From Acidimicrobiia bacterium (lineage in GTDB: Bacteria > Actinomycetota > Acidimicrobiia > Spongiisociales > UBA5794): a stretch of 36,674 bases of DNA. The number at the start of each line of letters is the position of its first letter. The first letter of the stretch is position 1. Made by a program: the position numbers and the translations under genes. This document shows, one piece after another, positions 28,630 to 36,674 of this stretch. The stretch lies in assembly GCA_027036355.1 (NCBI GenBank), contig JALVQZ010000146.1:1-36674 (forward strand), read 5' to 3'. Under the pieces are notes generated by a model. It searched no databases and was not told where the DNA came from. It saw only the letters and a list, made by a program, of their open reading frames with translations.

Positions 28630-29463
28630 ATGACCGGGCGATTCCATCCCCGGGCGACGCGCATCGAGCCTGGGCCTGCATCGGCCCTGGCCTATGCCGG
28701 GCTCGAGATCGTCACGCTCGGCCCGGGTGAGACCCACCGGTGGCAGACCGGCCGCGACGAGACCGCCATCGTGCCGCTGACGGGTGCCGCCACCGTCGAG
28801 CTCGACGGTGCCACGTTCGAGCTCGAGGGGAGAGAGAGCGTCTTCACCGGACCCACCGACTTCGTCTACGCGCCGATCGACACCACCGCGGCGATCACCG
28901 CCACCCGGCCCGGCAGGTTCGCGCTGTGCCGAGCCAGAGCCGGCGAACACCGCGAACCGTACCGAGTCGATGCGTCGGCCGTTCCGGTCGAGGTCCGCGG
29001 CGGCGGCCCTGCGACACGCCAGATCAACAACTTCCTCGCCGCAGGCGTCCACGACGCGGCCAAGCTCATCGCCGTGGAGGTCATCACCCCGTCCGGCGGA
29101 TGGTCGTCCTACCCACCTCACAAACACGACGAGTTCACCACCGACGAGGTCGCCCTGGAGGAGATCTACTACTTCGAGATCGCCGCCGAGGGCTTCGGGT
29201 TCTTCACCGCGTACACGGCCGATGGCACCGTCGCCGACACCGTCACGGTGCGCACGGGCGACGTCTACCTGGTTCCCGACGGCTACCACGGTCCCGCCGC
29301 CGCCGCTCCGGGCTACCACATGTACTACCTCAACGTCATGGCCGGCCCCGGAGACGAACGCGTGTGGCGGTTCTGTGACGACCCGGCCCACGCCGACCTC
29401 CGGCGTTGGCTCGACACCCTTCCCCCCGATCCTCGCCTGCCGATGACGCGACCAAGGAGCTGA
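28630..29463 (+). CDS. iolB: 5-Deoxy-glucuronate isomerase
   Basis: This is a 277-residue bicupin of the IolB family that isomerises 5-deoxyglucuronate to 5-dehydro-2-deoxygluconate, between IolD and IolC. It shows LEIVTLGPGETHRWQTGRDE, the first cupin with FVYAPIDTT, and the second with SSYPPHKHDE, LEEIYYFEI and VPDGYHGPAAAPGYHMYYLNVM (His and Glu residues for metal). The ATG at 28630 is chosen because GGCGAGG lies 8 nt upstream; the GTG at 28621 is an alternative. It is separated from iolC by the opposite-strand lipoprotein gene, so it needs its own promoter or a read-through transcript antisense to that gene. Confidence 0.92.
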   Translation: MTGRFHPRATRIEPGPASALAYAGLEIVTLGPGETHRWQTGRDETAIVPLTGAATVELDGATFELEGRESVFTGPTDFVYAPIDTTAAITATRPGRFALCRARAGEHREPYRVDASAVPVEVRGGGPATRQINNFLAAGVHDAAKLIAVEVITPSGGWSSYPPHKHDEFTTDEVALEEIYYFEIAAEGFGFFTAYTADGTVADTVTVRTGDVYLVPDGYHGPAAAAPGYHMYYLNVMAGPGDERVWRFCDDPAHADLRRWLDTLPPDPRLPMTRPRS

Positions 29464-29465
29464 CC

Positions 29466-29834
29466 ATGCAAGACCTGACGTTCGTCCTCGCCGCCGACCA
29501 CGAGCCCGCCGACCTGTGGTCCGTGTTCGGCGAGGCAGGGATCACGATGGAGGCCGCCTGCATGTTCCCCCGCCTCGAAGGACGGATCGTGCACACGGTG
29601 GTCACGGACGAGGACGCCGACGCCGCAGGCGACGCGTTGCGTCGAGCGGGCTACCTCCCCCTCGACCGGCGGCCGGTCCTGGTGGCATCCATCGATCCGA
29701 AACCGGGCGAACTGGGCCGGCTGGCGAAACGGATCGCCGACGCCGGGGCGCGGATCTACATCCTGTACATGGCGGTGGGCAACCGGGTGGTGATCGGCGC
29801 GGACGATCTGGAAGCGGCTCGATCGGCGCTCTGA
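29466..29834 (+). CDS. ACT-like small protein
   Basis: This is a 122-residue soluble protein. The pattern LTFVLAADHEPADLWSVFGEAGITMEAACMF, followed by GRIVHTVVTDEDADAAGDALRRAGY, then PVLVASIDPKPGELGRLAKRIADAGARIYILYMAVGNRVVIGADD, resembles two consecutive beta-alpha-beta ACT-type units, known as small-molecule-binding regulatory domains. It is 2 nt after iolB with an AAGGAG ribosome binding site, so it is co-translated with it. It is not a standard inositol enzyme; a ligand-binding regulatory role is a guess. Its TGA stop directly abuts the stop of the convergent coiled-coil gene. Confidence 0.75.
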   Translation: MQDLTFVLAADHEPADLWSVFGEAGITMEAACMFPRLEGRIVHTVVTDEDADAAGDALRRAGYLPLDRRPVLVASIDPKPGELGRLAKRIADAGARIYILYMAVGNRVVIGADDLEAARSAL

Positions 29835-32800
29835 TCAGTCGTCGTCTTCGGCGTTGTCCTCCTGGAACTTCTTCCGGAGTCCCTGCATCGACGACAACAC
29901 CGACTCGGCGCCGACCCCGATCCGCGGGAGCTTGGCGGACTGACGGGCGTAGCGGCTCCGTGACACGGGACGTTCGGAGTCCTCTTCCTCAGCGAGCTCC
30001 CGGGCCGCCTTCCAGTCGAGGTCCTGTTCGGCGATGTCGTCCTCCGCATCGTCGTGCACCTCGGTGACGGGCGCTTCGACGAGGGTCGCCTCGGCGGACC
30101 CGTCCGGTGCCTCACCGTCGTCGACGGTTGCCTCCCGTGCCGGAACCGTGTCGGTCGCCGGGCCGGTCCGGCCGGCCTCGGGACCATCGCGATGGGTCAC
30201 GTCGTCCTGGTCGACCCGCGCCGAAGACGGATCGTCGGCGACGACTCCCTCGGGTCGCTCACCCCGGAGCCGGGCCAGCTCGGCTTCGACCGCCTTGAGC
30301 TTGCGGTCCGCCTCGGCGGACATGCGCAATGCCTCGGCGCGAGCCTCGGCCGCGGACTGTTGGGCTTCGCTGCGGATCCGTTCGGCGTCGACCCGTGCCC
30401 GCTCGAGCAGTTCCTGCGCCTCGGCGTCGGCGCTCACCGGCTTGTCGGTGTCGACGAACTCGATCCGGGCCGCGATCTCCGCCTCCATCCGTTCGAGCTC
30501 CCGCATGCGGTCCCGGGACTGTTCCTCCCGGCGACGGACCTCCTCGTCTCGCCGGTTCAGTTCCTCCCGGCGGCCTTCCAGCTCCGCCTTGGCCGCCGCC
30601 AGGGCCTGCATCGCCTCCTCGGCTTCGCGCTTGGCCTGCTCGAACGCCTTCACCTGATCCTCGTACCGACCCAGTTCGGCTCGAGCGGCTGCGGCCTCGC
30701 CCTCCGCCGAAGCCCGCAGGCCCACCGCCTCGCGTTGCGCCCGCTCGACGATCTCGAAGGCGCGCTGCTCGGCGTCGGCCAGGGTCTTGGCCCGGTCCTT
30801 CGCCGCGGCCAGGACCTGCTCGGCTTCGGCCCGGAGCTCCTCGGCCTCGCCCCGCAGGCGCGCCGCCTCGGCTTCGGCCGCGGCGGTGATCGTCGCCGCG
30901 CCCGCTTCGGCGGCTTCCACGGCCGCCATCCGCTCTTCCAAGGCCCGTTCGGCTTCGGCGGTGGCGGCTTCCACCGCAGCCAGCTCGGCTCGGCGTCGTT
31001 CGATCTCGGCGTCGGCTTCGGCGAGCTTCTCCGCGGCGAGCCGTTCGGCCTCCTCGGCGATGGCTCTCGCCTTGCCCTCGGCATCGGCCAGCATGGCGAG
31101 CTGGTCCTCGTGCTCCTGACGCAGAGCCGCCGCCTTCTCCCGCATCCGGGCGACGTCGTTGCGCGCCCCGGCGGTGAGCTCCTCGGCGGTCTTCCTGGCA
31201 TCGTCGAGGATCGCCTCCGCTTCGCCGCGGAGGAACGCGGCCTGCTCCTTGGCCGCCTCGACGGCGGCGGCCCCATCCTGGCGGATCGCCTCGGCCTCCT
31301 CCGTCGCCCGGGCGATCATCGCCGCAGCCCTGGAGTCGGCATCGGCGAGGAGTCGCTCCTTGTCGGCGATGGCCTCCATCCGCTCGTCGGCGTCACGGAG
31401 GATCGAGGCCGCCTTCTCCGACGCATCGGACACGAGTTGAACGGCGCGCTGCTCCTCGTCTTCGATCGCCGCGAGGCGAGCCTCGAGCGACCGTTCCCTC
31501 GTGTCGAGCTCTCGGGTGCGTGCTTCGGCGGCGTTCCGCAGCTCGTCGATCTCGGACTCGGCTTCGCGGCGGATCCGGTCGGCTTCGGCGACGGCCTCGG
31601 CGACGAGACGCTCGCCTTCGGCCTCGGCCGCCTCGAGGCGCCGGGTCGCCTCGGTCTGCGCCGCGACGAGCGAACGTTCCCGTTCCACCAGCTCCTCGAG
31701 GCGTTCCCGCGCCCCGACGAGCAGGGTCTGGGCCCGCTCCTCCGCCTCGGCGCGTCGCACGGCAGCCGCTTCGGCGGCCTGAGCCAGCATCGCGGACGCC
31801 TCCTCGGCCTTGCGGTCGGCGACGGCGATGAGCTGCTCGGCGTACTCCTCGGCTTCGGCCCGCATCCGAGCAGCCCTCGACGATGCCTCGGACGCTTCGC
31901 GCTCGGCTTCCTCGCGCAGGACCCTGGCTTCGTCGCGGAGGCTCCTCGATTCCTCCCGGGCCGCCACGAGGGCCGACTCGGCCTCGTCGTGCAGACGCCG
32001 AGCATCGGCGACGATCTCCTCGGCCTGGGCATCGGCCCGAGCCCGGATCATCGCCGCTTCCTCCTTCAGCGCGGCGGCCTCGGTCTGGGCGGCCTGACGG
32101 ATCGACTCGGCCTCCGATCGCGCCTCGGCCAGGATCCGCCCGGCCTCGTCCCGGAGGCGCTCGGCTTCCTCCATCATCCGCGAGGCATCCTCCCGAAGGC
32201 GAGCCGCTTCCGCCTGGGCGTCGGCGACAACGGCTCCTGCCCGCTCCTCGGCCTCGACGACGGCGACCTCACGCTCGTCGAGTTCGGCCTCCCGTGCGGC
32301 CAGCCTCTCCTCGATCTCGCCCGCCGCGGCTTCCGCCGCAGCGAGCCGCTCGGTCGCTTCGGCGACGATCCGCGCCGCCTCTGCCCGCGCTTCGGAGAGG
32401 ATCGACTCGACGTCTTCGTCCGCGGCGCGGATCCGGTCGGCGGCATCGGCTTCGGCGGTGGCGCGGATCCGATCCGCCTCCTTCCACGCCTCGGCCAGGT
32501 TCTCTTCGGCCTCGGCGCGGATCCGATCCGCCTCCCGCTGTCCCTCGGCTCGCTTGTGGGCGAGTTCCGTCTCGATCTCGAGGAGGATCTCCTGGACGCG
32601 GCTCTCGGCGTCGGCGATCAACGCCCGAGCCTCACGCTGAGCTTCCGAGACCTTCCGGGCGGCGGTAAGACGGTCCCGGTCGGCTTGTTCGCGGGATCGG
32701 TTGGCTTCTTCCCGCATCGTCACCGCGGCACGCTCGGCGCGAGCCAGCAACGATCGGGCCCGTTCCTCGGCTTCCTTCCTGATCCGCTCGGCGGCCGCGT

Positions 32801-34433
32801 CGGCGTTGACGAGCGCGGTTTCGTCTGCCAGCACCGCGAGACGCTGGTGGAGGTCCTCTTGGAGCTGAGCCACCTCGTCGCGTCGCCGTTCGGCCTCGGC
32901 GATCAGCTCGTCTGCGGCGCCTCGCGCCTCGGAGCGGATCCGGTCCGCTTCGGCTTCGGCATCCTCCCTGATCCGGCCGGCCTCGACGGCGGCCAAGGCC
33001 AGGGTGTCGTCTTCGGCTCCCTGCCGGGCGTCGACGATCCTGGAGATCTCCGCTTCGAGCCTGCGGCGTTCGTCCTCCATCGACCGCCGGGCGTCGGCGA
33101 CGATCCGCTCGGCTTCCTCCCGAGCCGCCCGGACGATGCCGGCGGCCTCGTCACTCGCTTCGGCGGTGACCGCAGCCGCGCCGTCGGCGATCCGGCCCCG
33201 CAACTCCTCCAACTCGGCGACCGCAGCCGCCAACCGCTCCTCGGCCTCCGCCCTCGCCGCCTCCACCTCGGCGACCCACGCCTCGACCTCCGCCCCCGAC
33301 GCCGCCTCCGCCCGCAGCCGCTCCACCTCCGCCCGCAGACCCGCAGCCTCTTCCTCCAACGCCGCCGCCCGCTCCTCGGCCGCCCGACGACCCGCCGCGT
33401 CCTGCTCCGAACCCGCCGCGAGCGCCCCCCGCAACTCCTCCAACTCGGCGCGGAGGTCGGCGGCTTCCGACTCGAGGGCGGCGACCTTGACGTCGGCTTC
33501 GGCGGTGACCGCGGCGAGCTCCTCCCGGGCAGCGGCGAGGATCGCCTCCGTTCGTGAATGGTCCGAGCCCTGAGCCCTCGCCTCCTCGAGCTGAGCGGTC
33601 AGTTCGGCGATGCGGGCGACGAGCTGTTCCCGTTCGCTCTCGAGCTGGGATCGGTACTGGGCGAGGCCTTCGGCCGCTTCGGCGCGGATCCGGTCCGCCT
33701 CCGCCCGAGCCTCCGACAGGAGACGATCCGCCTCGGCTCGTGCGGCCGCTTCGACCTCCTCGGACACGGGAACCGACACCTCGGCGGCCTCGAGGGACTG
33801 CTGCAAGGTGGCGACCTGTTCGAGGAGCTGCGACCGTTCTTCCTCGACCTGATGGCGGTACCGCTCGAGCTCTTCACCCATCTCGCGACGGATCCGCTCT
33901 GCTTCGGCGCGAGCCTCCTGCACCATCTGCTCGGCTCGCGCCGCCGCTTCCTCCGCGGCGCCCGATCCGGACCGAGCCGTGGCTCGAGCCTCGGCGACGA
34001 TCCGGGCGGCCTCGGCGCGTGCTTCCTCCACGATGCGCTCGGCTTCCTGGCCGGCCTGCGACGACGAACCGGCTCCGCCCGCCTCTTCGAGCAGGCGCTT
34101 GGCCTCGGCCTCGATGGCGGCAGCCCGCTCCTTGGCCTCGGCCTCGATCTTCTCCGCTTGCTTACGAGCCCGCTCGAGAACCCGGTCCTTGGCGTCGAAC
34201 ACCGCGATCATCGCGTTGTCCATCGACCGGCTCTCGACCTCCTTGGCCTTCTGCGCCTCGTACTCGGCTTGCTGCAGACGCGCCTTGGCTTCCTCCGCCC
34301 ATCGCTCGAGGTCACGGAAGTTCTGCTCCACCTCACGCAGGAACTCGCGCACCTCGCGCTTGTCGTACCCCTTACGAGCGACGGAGAACTGCTTCTTGTC
34401 GATGGACGCGTCGTCCGAGATTCGCTTCCTCAC
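29835..34433 (-). CDS. Giant DivIVA-like coiled-coil cytoskeletal protein
   Basis: This 1532-residue protein has an N-terminal DivIVA-like segment (about 10-50: KKQFSVARKGYDKREVREFL) and then about 1330 residues of almost continuous Ala/Glu/Arg-rich coiled coil. The coil recurrently carries ADRIR-EA and EAERIV-EAR patterns. An acidic low-complexity linker (about 1395-1475) and a basic conserved-looking tail (SRYARQSAKLPRIGVGAESVL) close it. I see no cysteine. DivIVA proteins are usually 150-400 residues; the size and layout recall Scy of Streptomyces, which organises polar growth, so a scaffold in cell shape, polarity or chromosome segregation is inferred. The start is a GTG at 34433. Internal repeats cause long spurious frames on the other strand. 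Confidence 0.88.
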   Translation of the reverse strand: MRKRISDDASIDKKQFSVARKGYDKREVREFLREVEQNFRDLERWAEEAKARLQQAEYEAQKAKEVESRSMDNAMIAVFDAKDRVLERARKQAEKIEAEAKERAAAIEAEAKRLLEEAGGAGSSSQAGQEAERIVEEARAEAARIVAEARATARSGSGAAEEAAARAEQMVQEARAEAERIRREMGEELERYRHQVEEERSQLLEQVATLQQSLEAAEVSVPVSEEVEAAARAEADRLLSEARAEADRIRAEAAEGLAQYRSQLESEREQLVARIAELTAQLEEARAQGSDHSRTEAILAAAREELAAVTAEADVKVAALESEAADLRAELEELRGALAAGSEQDAAGRRAAEERAAALEEEAAGLRAEVERLRAEAASGAEVEAWVAEVEAARAEAEERLAAAVAELEELRGRIADGAAAVTAEASDEAAGIVRAAREEAERIVADARRSMEDERRRLEAEISRIVDARQGAEDDTLALAAVEAGRIREDAEAEADRIRSEARGAADELIAEAERRRDEVAQLQEDLHQRLAVLADETALVNADAAAERIRKEAEERARSLLARAERAAVTMREEANRSREQADRDRLTAARKVSEAQREARALIADAESRVQEILLEIETELAHKRAEGQREADRIRAEAEENLAEAWKEADRIRATAEADAADRIRAADEDVESILSEARAEAARIVAEATERLAAAEAAAGEIEERLAAREAELDEREVAVVEAEERAGAVVADAQAEAARLREDASRMMEEAERLRDEAGRILAEARSEAESIRQAAQTEAAALKEEAAMIRARADAQAEEIVADARRLHDEAESALVAAREESRSLRDEARVLREEAEREASEASSRAARMRAEAEEYAEQLIAVADRKAEEASAMLAQAAEAAAVRRAEAEERAQTLLVGARERLEELVERERSLVAAQTEATRRLEAAEAEGERLVAEAVAEADRIRREAESEIDELRNAAEARTRELDTRERSLEARLAAIEDEEQRAVQLVSDASEKAASILRDADERMEAIADKERLLADADSRAAAMIARATEEAEAIRQDGAAAVEAAKEQAAFLRGEAEAILDDARKTAEELTAGARNDVARMREKAAALRQEHEDQLAMLADAEGKARAIAEEAERLAAEKLAEADAEIERRRAELAAVEAATAEAERALEERMAAVEAAEAGAATITAAAEAEAARLRGEAEELRAEAEQVLAAAKDRAKTLADAEQRAFEIVERAQREAVGLRASAEGEAAAARAELGRYEDQVKAFEQAKREAEEAMQALAAAKAELEGRREELNRRDEEVRRREEQSRDRMRELERMEAEIAARIEFVDTDKPVSADAEAQELLERARVDAERIRSEAQQSAAEARAEALRMSAEADRKLKAVEAELARLRGERPEGVVADDPSSARVDQDDVTHRDGPEAGRTGPATDTVPAREATVDDGEAPDGSAEATLVEAPVTEVHDDAEDDIAEQDLDWKAARELAEEEDSERPVSRSRYARQSAKLPRIGVGAESVLSSMQGLRKKFQEDNAEDDD

Positions 34434-34449
34434 CCAGGGTCTATCGGCC

Positions 34450-34483
34450 GGCTCGGAGGCCTCCTTGACCGAGTCTCCGAGCC
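34450..34483 (-). terminator. Inverted repeat between pckA and the coiled-coil gene
   Basis: GGCTCGGAG (34450-34458) pairs with CTCCGAGCC (34475-34483), a 9-bp stem with a 16-nt loop. It lies 22 bp after the pckA stop in the direction of transcription and may terminate it. The absence of a T-tract keeps confidence modest. Confidence 0.45.
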
Positions 34484-34505
34484 GAACGGCCGTCCCCAGG
34501 CCCGG

Positions 34506-36032
34506 TCAGATCGCCTCGACGATGGACGGATCGAGACCGGGGAAGGTCCGCAGGTACGCCCGCCGCTCCTCGGTCAACGACTCGACGATGTGCTTGTACT
34601 CGTCGAGCCTCCCCTGCCGTTCGTACAGACGCCGCGGCTGAAGGAGTTCCTGGTCGTCGAATCCCGGCACCTCGGTGGCCACGAAGTAGCCGAAGTCGGG
34701 ATCCTCCTCCCAGACGATGGATCCCTCCGCGATCCCTTGCACCACCGCCGAGGAATGCCGGATCTTGACCTTCTTCGACCGCTCGTCGTCGTCGGTGCCG
34801 CCGACCCGGCCGGTGTTCATGAGGTACACCTCGAGGTCGGGCATCGTCTCGAGCAACTCGAGCAGGCGGTTGCCCTGCAACGCGTCGTTGGTGAAGAAGA
34901 ACGGGTTCGTCCCCGGCACGCGAAGGTTCTTGCCCATCTCCGCGGCGCCGCCGGCCGACGTGCCCTTCGTCTCTCCCAACATGAAGTACGCCGCCGCCTG
35001 CTCCCGCTTGAGCTTCACCACCGCGGGGATGATGTTCTCGTTGCGGTTCAGCAACAGCATGAAGTCCGCCGGCGGCAGGCCGTGCGGGCTGCGATGGCGG
35101 ATGTTGGCCAGCGGGAAGGTCGATCGCCCGTTGCGGGTGTACGAGTCGTTGAAGAAGTCGACCTTCCCGTTCTCGTCGACCCACGTGTTCTCCAGCCACG
35201 CATCCGGTCTAGTGGTTCCCCCGTAGATCGTCGGCTCGTCGTCGGGATCGAGCCCGAAGGTCTTGGCGAAACAGCCGTTCTCCGACGCGTACACCTTGCC
35301 TCCGGGGAACAACGCGACGAAGTCGTCCTGGACGGGCAACGACCCGAGCTGCTGCCGGAACGTCGTGGTGGTCTTCCCGGTGCCCGACAGGCCGAGGATC
35401 AGCGCCACCTTCTCCCTGCCGTCGACGTCGGGGAAGACCTTAAGCCCGGAGTGGAGCGCCAACCCACCCGCCTCGTACACGAGGTGGTTCCACATCCGCA
35501 GGCCGCCCATCTTCGATTCACCGAAGTAGTCCGAGCCGAACACCCGGGTGACGTAGTTGTCGTGATCGACGAGGATCAGCCGATCGTCGGGCATGCCCGG
35601 CGCCATGAGTCCCGGGGTGTAGATGACCGTGAACTCGGGCACCCACTCGTCGTCCTTGGGGAAGAAGAGCTGCTGCTGCATCGCCGGGATGTTGGCCTGG
35701 GTCTTCTCCATGTAGAGGCGGCTGGCGGTGCGGAACTCCGGGTCGGGACCGATGTAGCCCTCGATGAGGATCATGTCCTTGTCGGCGATGTAGGCGTCCT
35801 GCTTGGCCGCCCACTCCTCGTAGTCCGCGCGCGAGACCGAGTTCTTGTACGGCTCGTCGGCCGACACGAAGAACGTGGAGTTCGCCAACCTGGCCGTCAC
35901 CTGCGCCTTGTAGTTGATGTTCCCGAACTCGGTCACGGTCACCCGCGGCATGTAGGCGAGCACCCACTCGCGCATCTGCTCCTGGGTCGGGTTCTTCTCC
36001 ACCGATGCCGCGTGCGGCAATCTGATCGCCAT
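34506..36032 (-). CDS. pckA: ATP-dependent phosphoenolpyruvate carboxykinase
   Basis: This encodes 508 residues; it converts oxaloacetate and ATP to phosphoenolpyruvate, the entry step of gluconeogenesis. The P-loop is GLSGTGKTTTTF. The Lys and His that bind Mn2+ in PckA correspond to FGESKMGGLRMWNHL and LALHSGLKV, and the metal Asp to PVQDDFVALF. ENGCFAKTFGL and LMNTGRVGG also match the ATP-type family. It is about 30 residues shorter than E. coli PckA and clearly divergent from it, though all key residues are present. The ATG has a GAGGAG ribosome binding site. The upstream neighbour is a class I aldolase, so both may form one gluconeogenic transcript. Confidence 0.93.
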   Translation of the reverse strand: MAIRLPHAASVEKNPTQEQMREWVLAYMPRVTVTEFGNINYKAQVTARLANSTFFVSADEPYKNSVSRADYEEWAAKQDAYIADKDMILIEGYIGPDPEFRTASRLYMEKTQANIPAMQQQLFFPKDDEWVPEFTVIYTPGLMAPGMPDDRLILVDHDNYVTRVFGSDYFGESKMGGLRMWNHLVYEAGGLALHSGLKVFPDVDGREKVALILGLSGTGKTTTTFRQQLGSLPVQDDFVALFPGGKVYASENGCFAKTFGLDPDDEPTIYGGTTRPDAWLENTWVDENGKVDFFNDSYTRNGRSTFPLANIRHRSPHGLPPADFMLLLNRNENIIPAVVKLKREQAAAYFMLGETKGTSAGGAAEMGKNLRVPGTNPFFFTNDALQGNRLLELLETMPDLEVYLMNTGRVGGTDDDERSKKVKIRHSSAVVQGIAEGSIVWEEDPDFGYFVATEVPGFDDQELLQPRRLYERQGRLDEYKHIVESLTEERRAYLRTFPGLDPSIVEAI

Positions 36033-36051
36033 CGTTGCTCTCCTCCCGCCG

Positions 36052-36674
36052 TCAGGCGATGGTCACGGAATCGTCGAGGTACACGTCCTGGATCGCATTG
36101 AGGATCTCGATGCCTTCGGCCATCGGACGTTGGAAGGCCTTGCGTCCGGAGATGAGACCCATCCCCCCGGCCCGCTTGTTGATGACCGCGGTCCGGACCG
36201 CCTGCGCCAGGTCACCGGCGCCCGAGGAAGCGCCGCCGGAGTTGATCAGGCCGATCCTTCCCATGTAGCTGTTGGCCACCTGCCATCGGGTCCATTCGAT
36301 CGGATGGTCCGGTGCCAGCTCGGTGTAGACCCTTGGATCGGTCTTGCCGAACCCGACGGCGGTGAACCCGCCGTTGTTCGTGGGCTGCTTCTGTTTGACG
36401 ATGTCGGCCTCGATCGTCACTCCGAGGTGGTTGGCCTGGCCGGTCAAGTCGGCGGACGCCTCGTAGTTGACGCCGTCGACGGTGAACGCGGGGTTGCGGA
36501 GGTAGCACCACAGCACGGTGAACATCCCCAGCTCGTGGGCTCGATGGAAGGCCTCCGAGACCTCGATGATCTGTCGCCGCGACTGGGGCGAGCCGAAGTA
36601 GATCGTCGCTCCCACGCCGGCGGCGCCCAGATCCCATGCCTCGTCGACGCTGCCGAACATCGTCTGGTCGTACT
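36052..36674 (-). CDS. fbaB: Class I fructose-bisphosphate aldolase (FbaB/DhnA type), 5' end outside window
   Basis: The last 207 residues of an archaeal-type class I aldolase are present; the N-terminal part lies beyond position 36674 and the frame is open to the edge. It interconverts fructose 1,6-bisphosphate with dihydroxyacetone phosphate and glyceraldehyde 3-phosphate through a lysine Schiff base. Visible are [40 protein letters not shown], which is the region of the active-site Lys and strongly matches Fba[10 protein letters not shown], and [20 protein letters not shown], the phosphate-binding C-terminal motif. The gene ends 19 bp before pckA, so co-transcription is likely. A DhnA-type aldolase acting on another sugar phosphate remains a minor alternative. 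Confidence 0.9.
   Translation of the reverse strand, partial: YDQTMFGSVDEAWDLGAAGVGATIYFGSPQSRRQIIEVSEAFHRAHELGMFTVLWCYLRNPAFTVDGVNYEASADLTGQANHLGVTIEADIVKQKQPTNNGGFTAVGFGKTDPRVYTELAPDHPIEWTRWQVANSYMGRIGLINSGGASSGAGDLAQAVRTAVINKRAGGMGLISGRKAFQRPMAEGIEILNAIQDVYLDDSVTIA

Noticed and set aside
28028-28633. Plus-strand frame beginning with an ATGA overlap at the iolC stop
   Set aside because: Although the overlap looks like coupling, the product is an Arg/His-rich mirror of the lipoprotein gene, which has a signal peptide and HExxH motif.
30054-36101. Two very long open frames on the plus strand (30054-33557 and 33558-36101)
   Set aside because: They lie exactly opposite the coiled-coil and pckA genes, have Leu/Gly/Arg-rich shadow composition without domains, and arise from high G+C third-codon bias of the Ala/Glu-rich genes.
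1-36674. CRISPR arrays, tRNA or rRNA genes, insertion sequences and prophage
   Set aside because: No spaced direct repeats, no cloverleaf or rRNA-like sequence, and no transposase, integrase or phage domains were seen in any frame.

Overview
The window is about 70% G+C with tightly packed genes, frequent GTG starts and many ATGA/GTGA start-stop overlaps. Together with the ACR3 and Corynebacterium-type ArsR proteins, many apparently leaderless promoters and a giant DivIVA/Scy-like coiled-coil protein, this points to an actinomycete-lineage bacterium, perhaps a deep branch such as Acidimicrobiia. That placement is inference. No tRNA, rRNA, CRISPR array, insertion sequence or phage gene was seen.

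Positions 1-3553 hold an arsenic-type resistance block: a truncated ArsR regulator and a DUF1330 protein on the minus strand, then an arsR - arsP-like permease - mini-thioredoxin - acr3 operon on the plus strand. Positions 3584-10536 (minus) are one translationally coupled respiratory operon. In transcription order it encodes a Tat-exported, Cys-ligated molybdopterin oxidoreductase, a four-cluster ferredoxin subunit, an NrfD-type membrane anchor, a small two-helix membrane protein, a TorD-type chaperone and an unusual ferredoxin/MvhD-like fusion. A third ArsR protein, with a CC...C site like the Corynebacterium arsenic sensor, is divergent from it across a 59-bp imperfect inverted repeat. The simplest reading is an arsenic-oxyanion respiratory system next to its detoxification genes, but the substrate is not proven by sequence.

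Positions 11143-13567 hold a SHOCT membrane protein, a secreted Met-rich protein and an OmpR-type two-component pair whose sensor loop is also Met-rich; copper or a related soft metal is the likely signal. Positions 13627-18133 hold a DUF3179 lipoprotein, a dienelactone-hydrolase-like enzyme, a 173-bp element (28-bp perfect palindrome, ideal ribosome binding site, 20-codon ORF, strong hairpin), a membrane-anchored unknown and an M24 aminopeptidase.

Positions 18145-29834 are a myo-inositol catabolic and uptake locus. On the minus strand lie a LacI regulator, a D-2-hydroxyacid dehydrogenase and iolD. On the plus strand lie iolG, iolE, a sugar ABC transporter (binding protein, permease, ATPase), iolC, iolB and an ACT-like protein, with a HExxH lipoprotein inserted on the opposite strand between iolC and iolB. 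A palindrome between the divergent iolD and iolG promoters is the probable LacI-family operator. iolA and iolJ are not in the window.

Positions 29835-36674 (minus) hold a 1532-residue DivIVA-like coiled-coil protein, an ATP-type PEP carboxykinase and the C-terminal part of a class I fructose-bisphosphate aldolase, the last two being gluconeogenic or glycolytic housekeeping genes.
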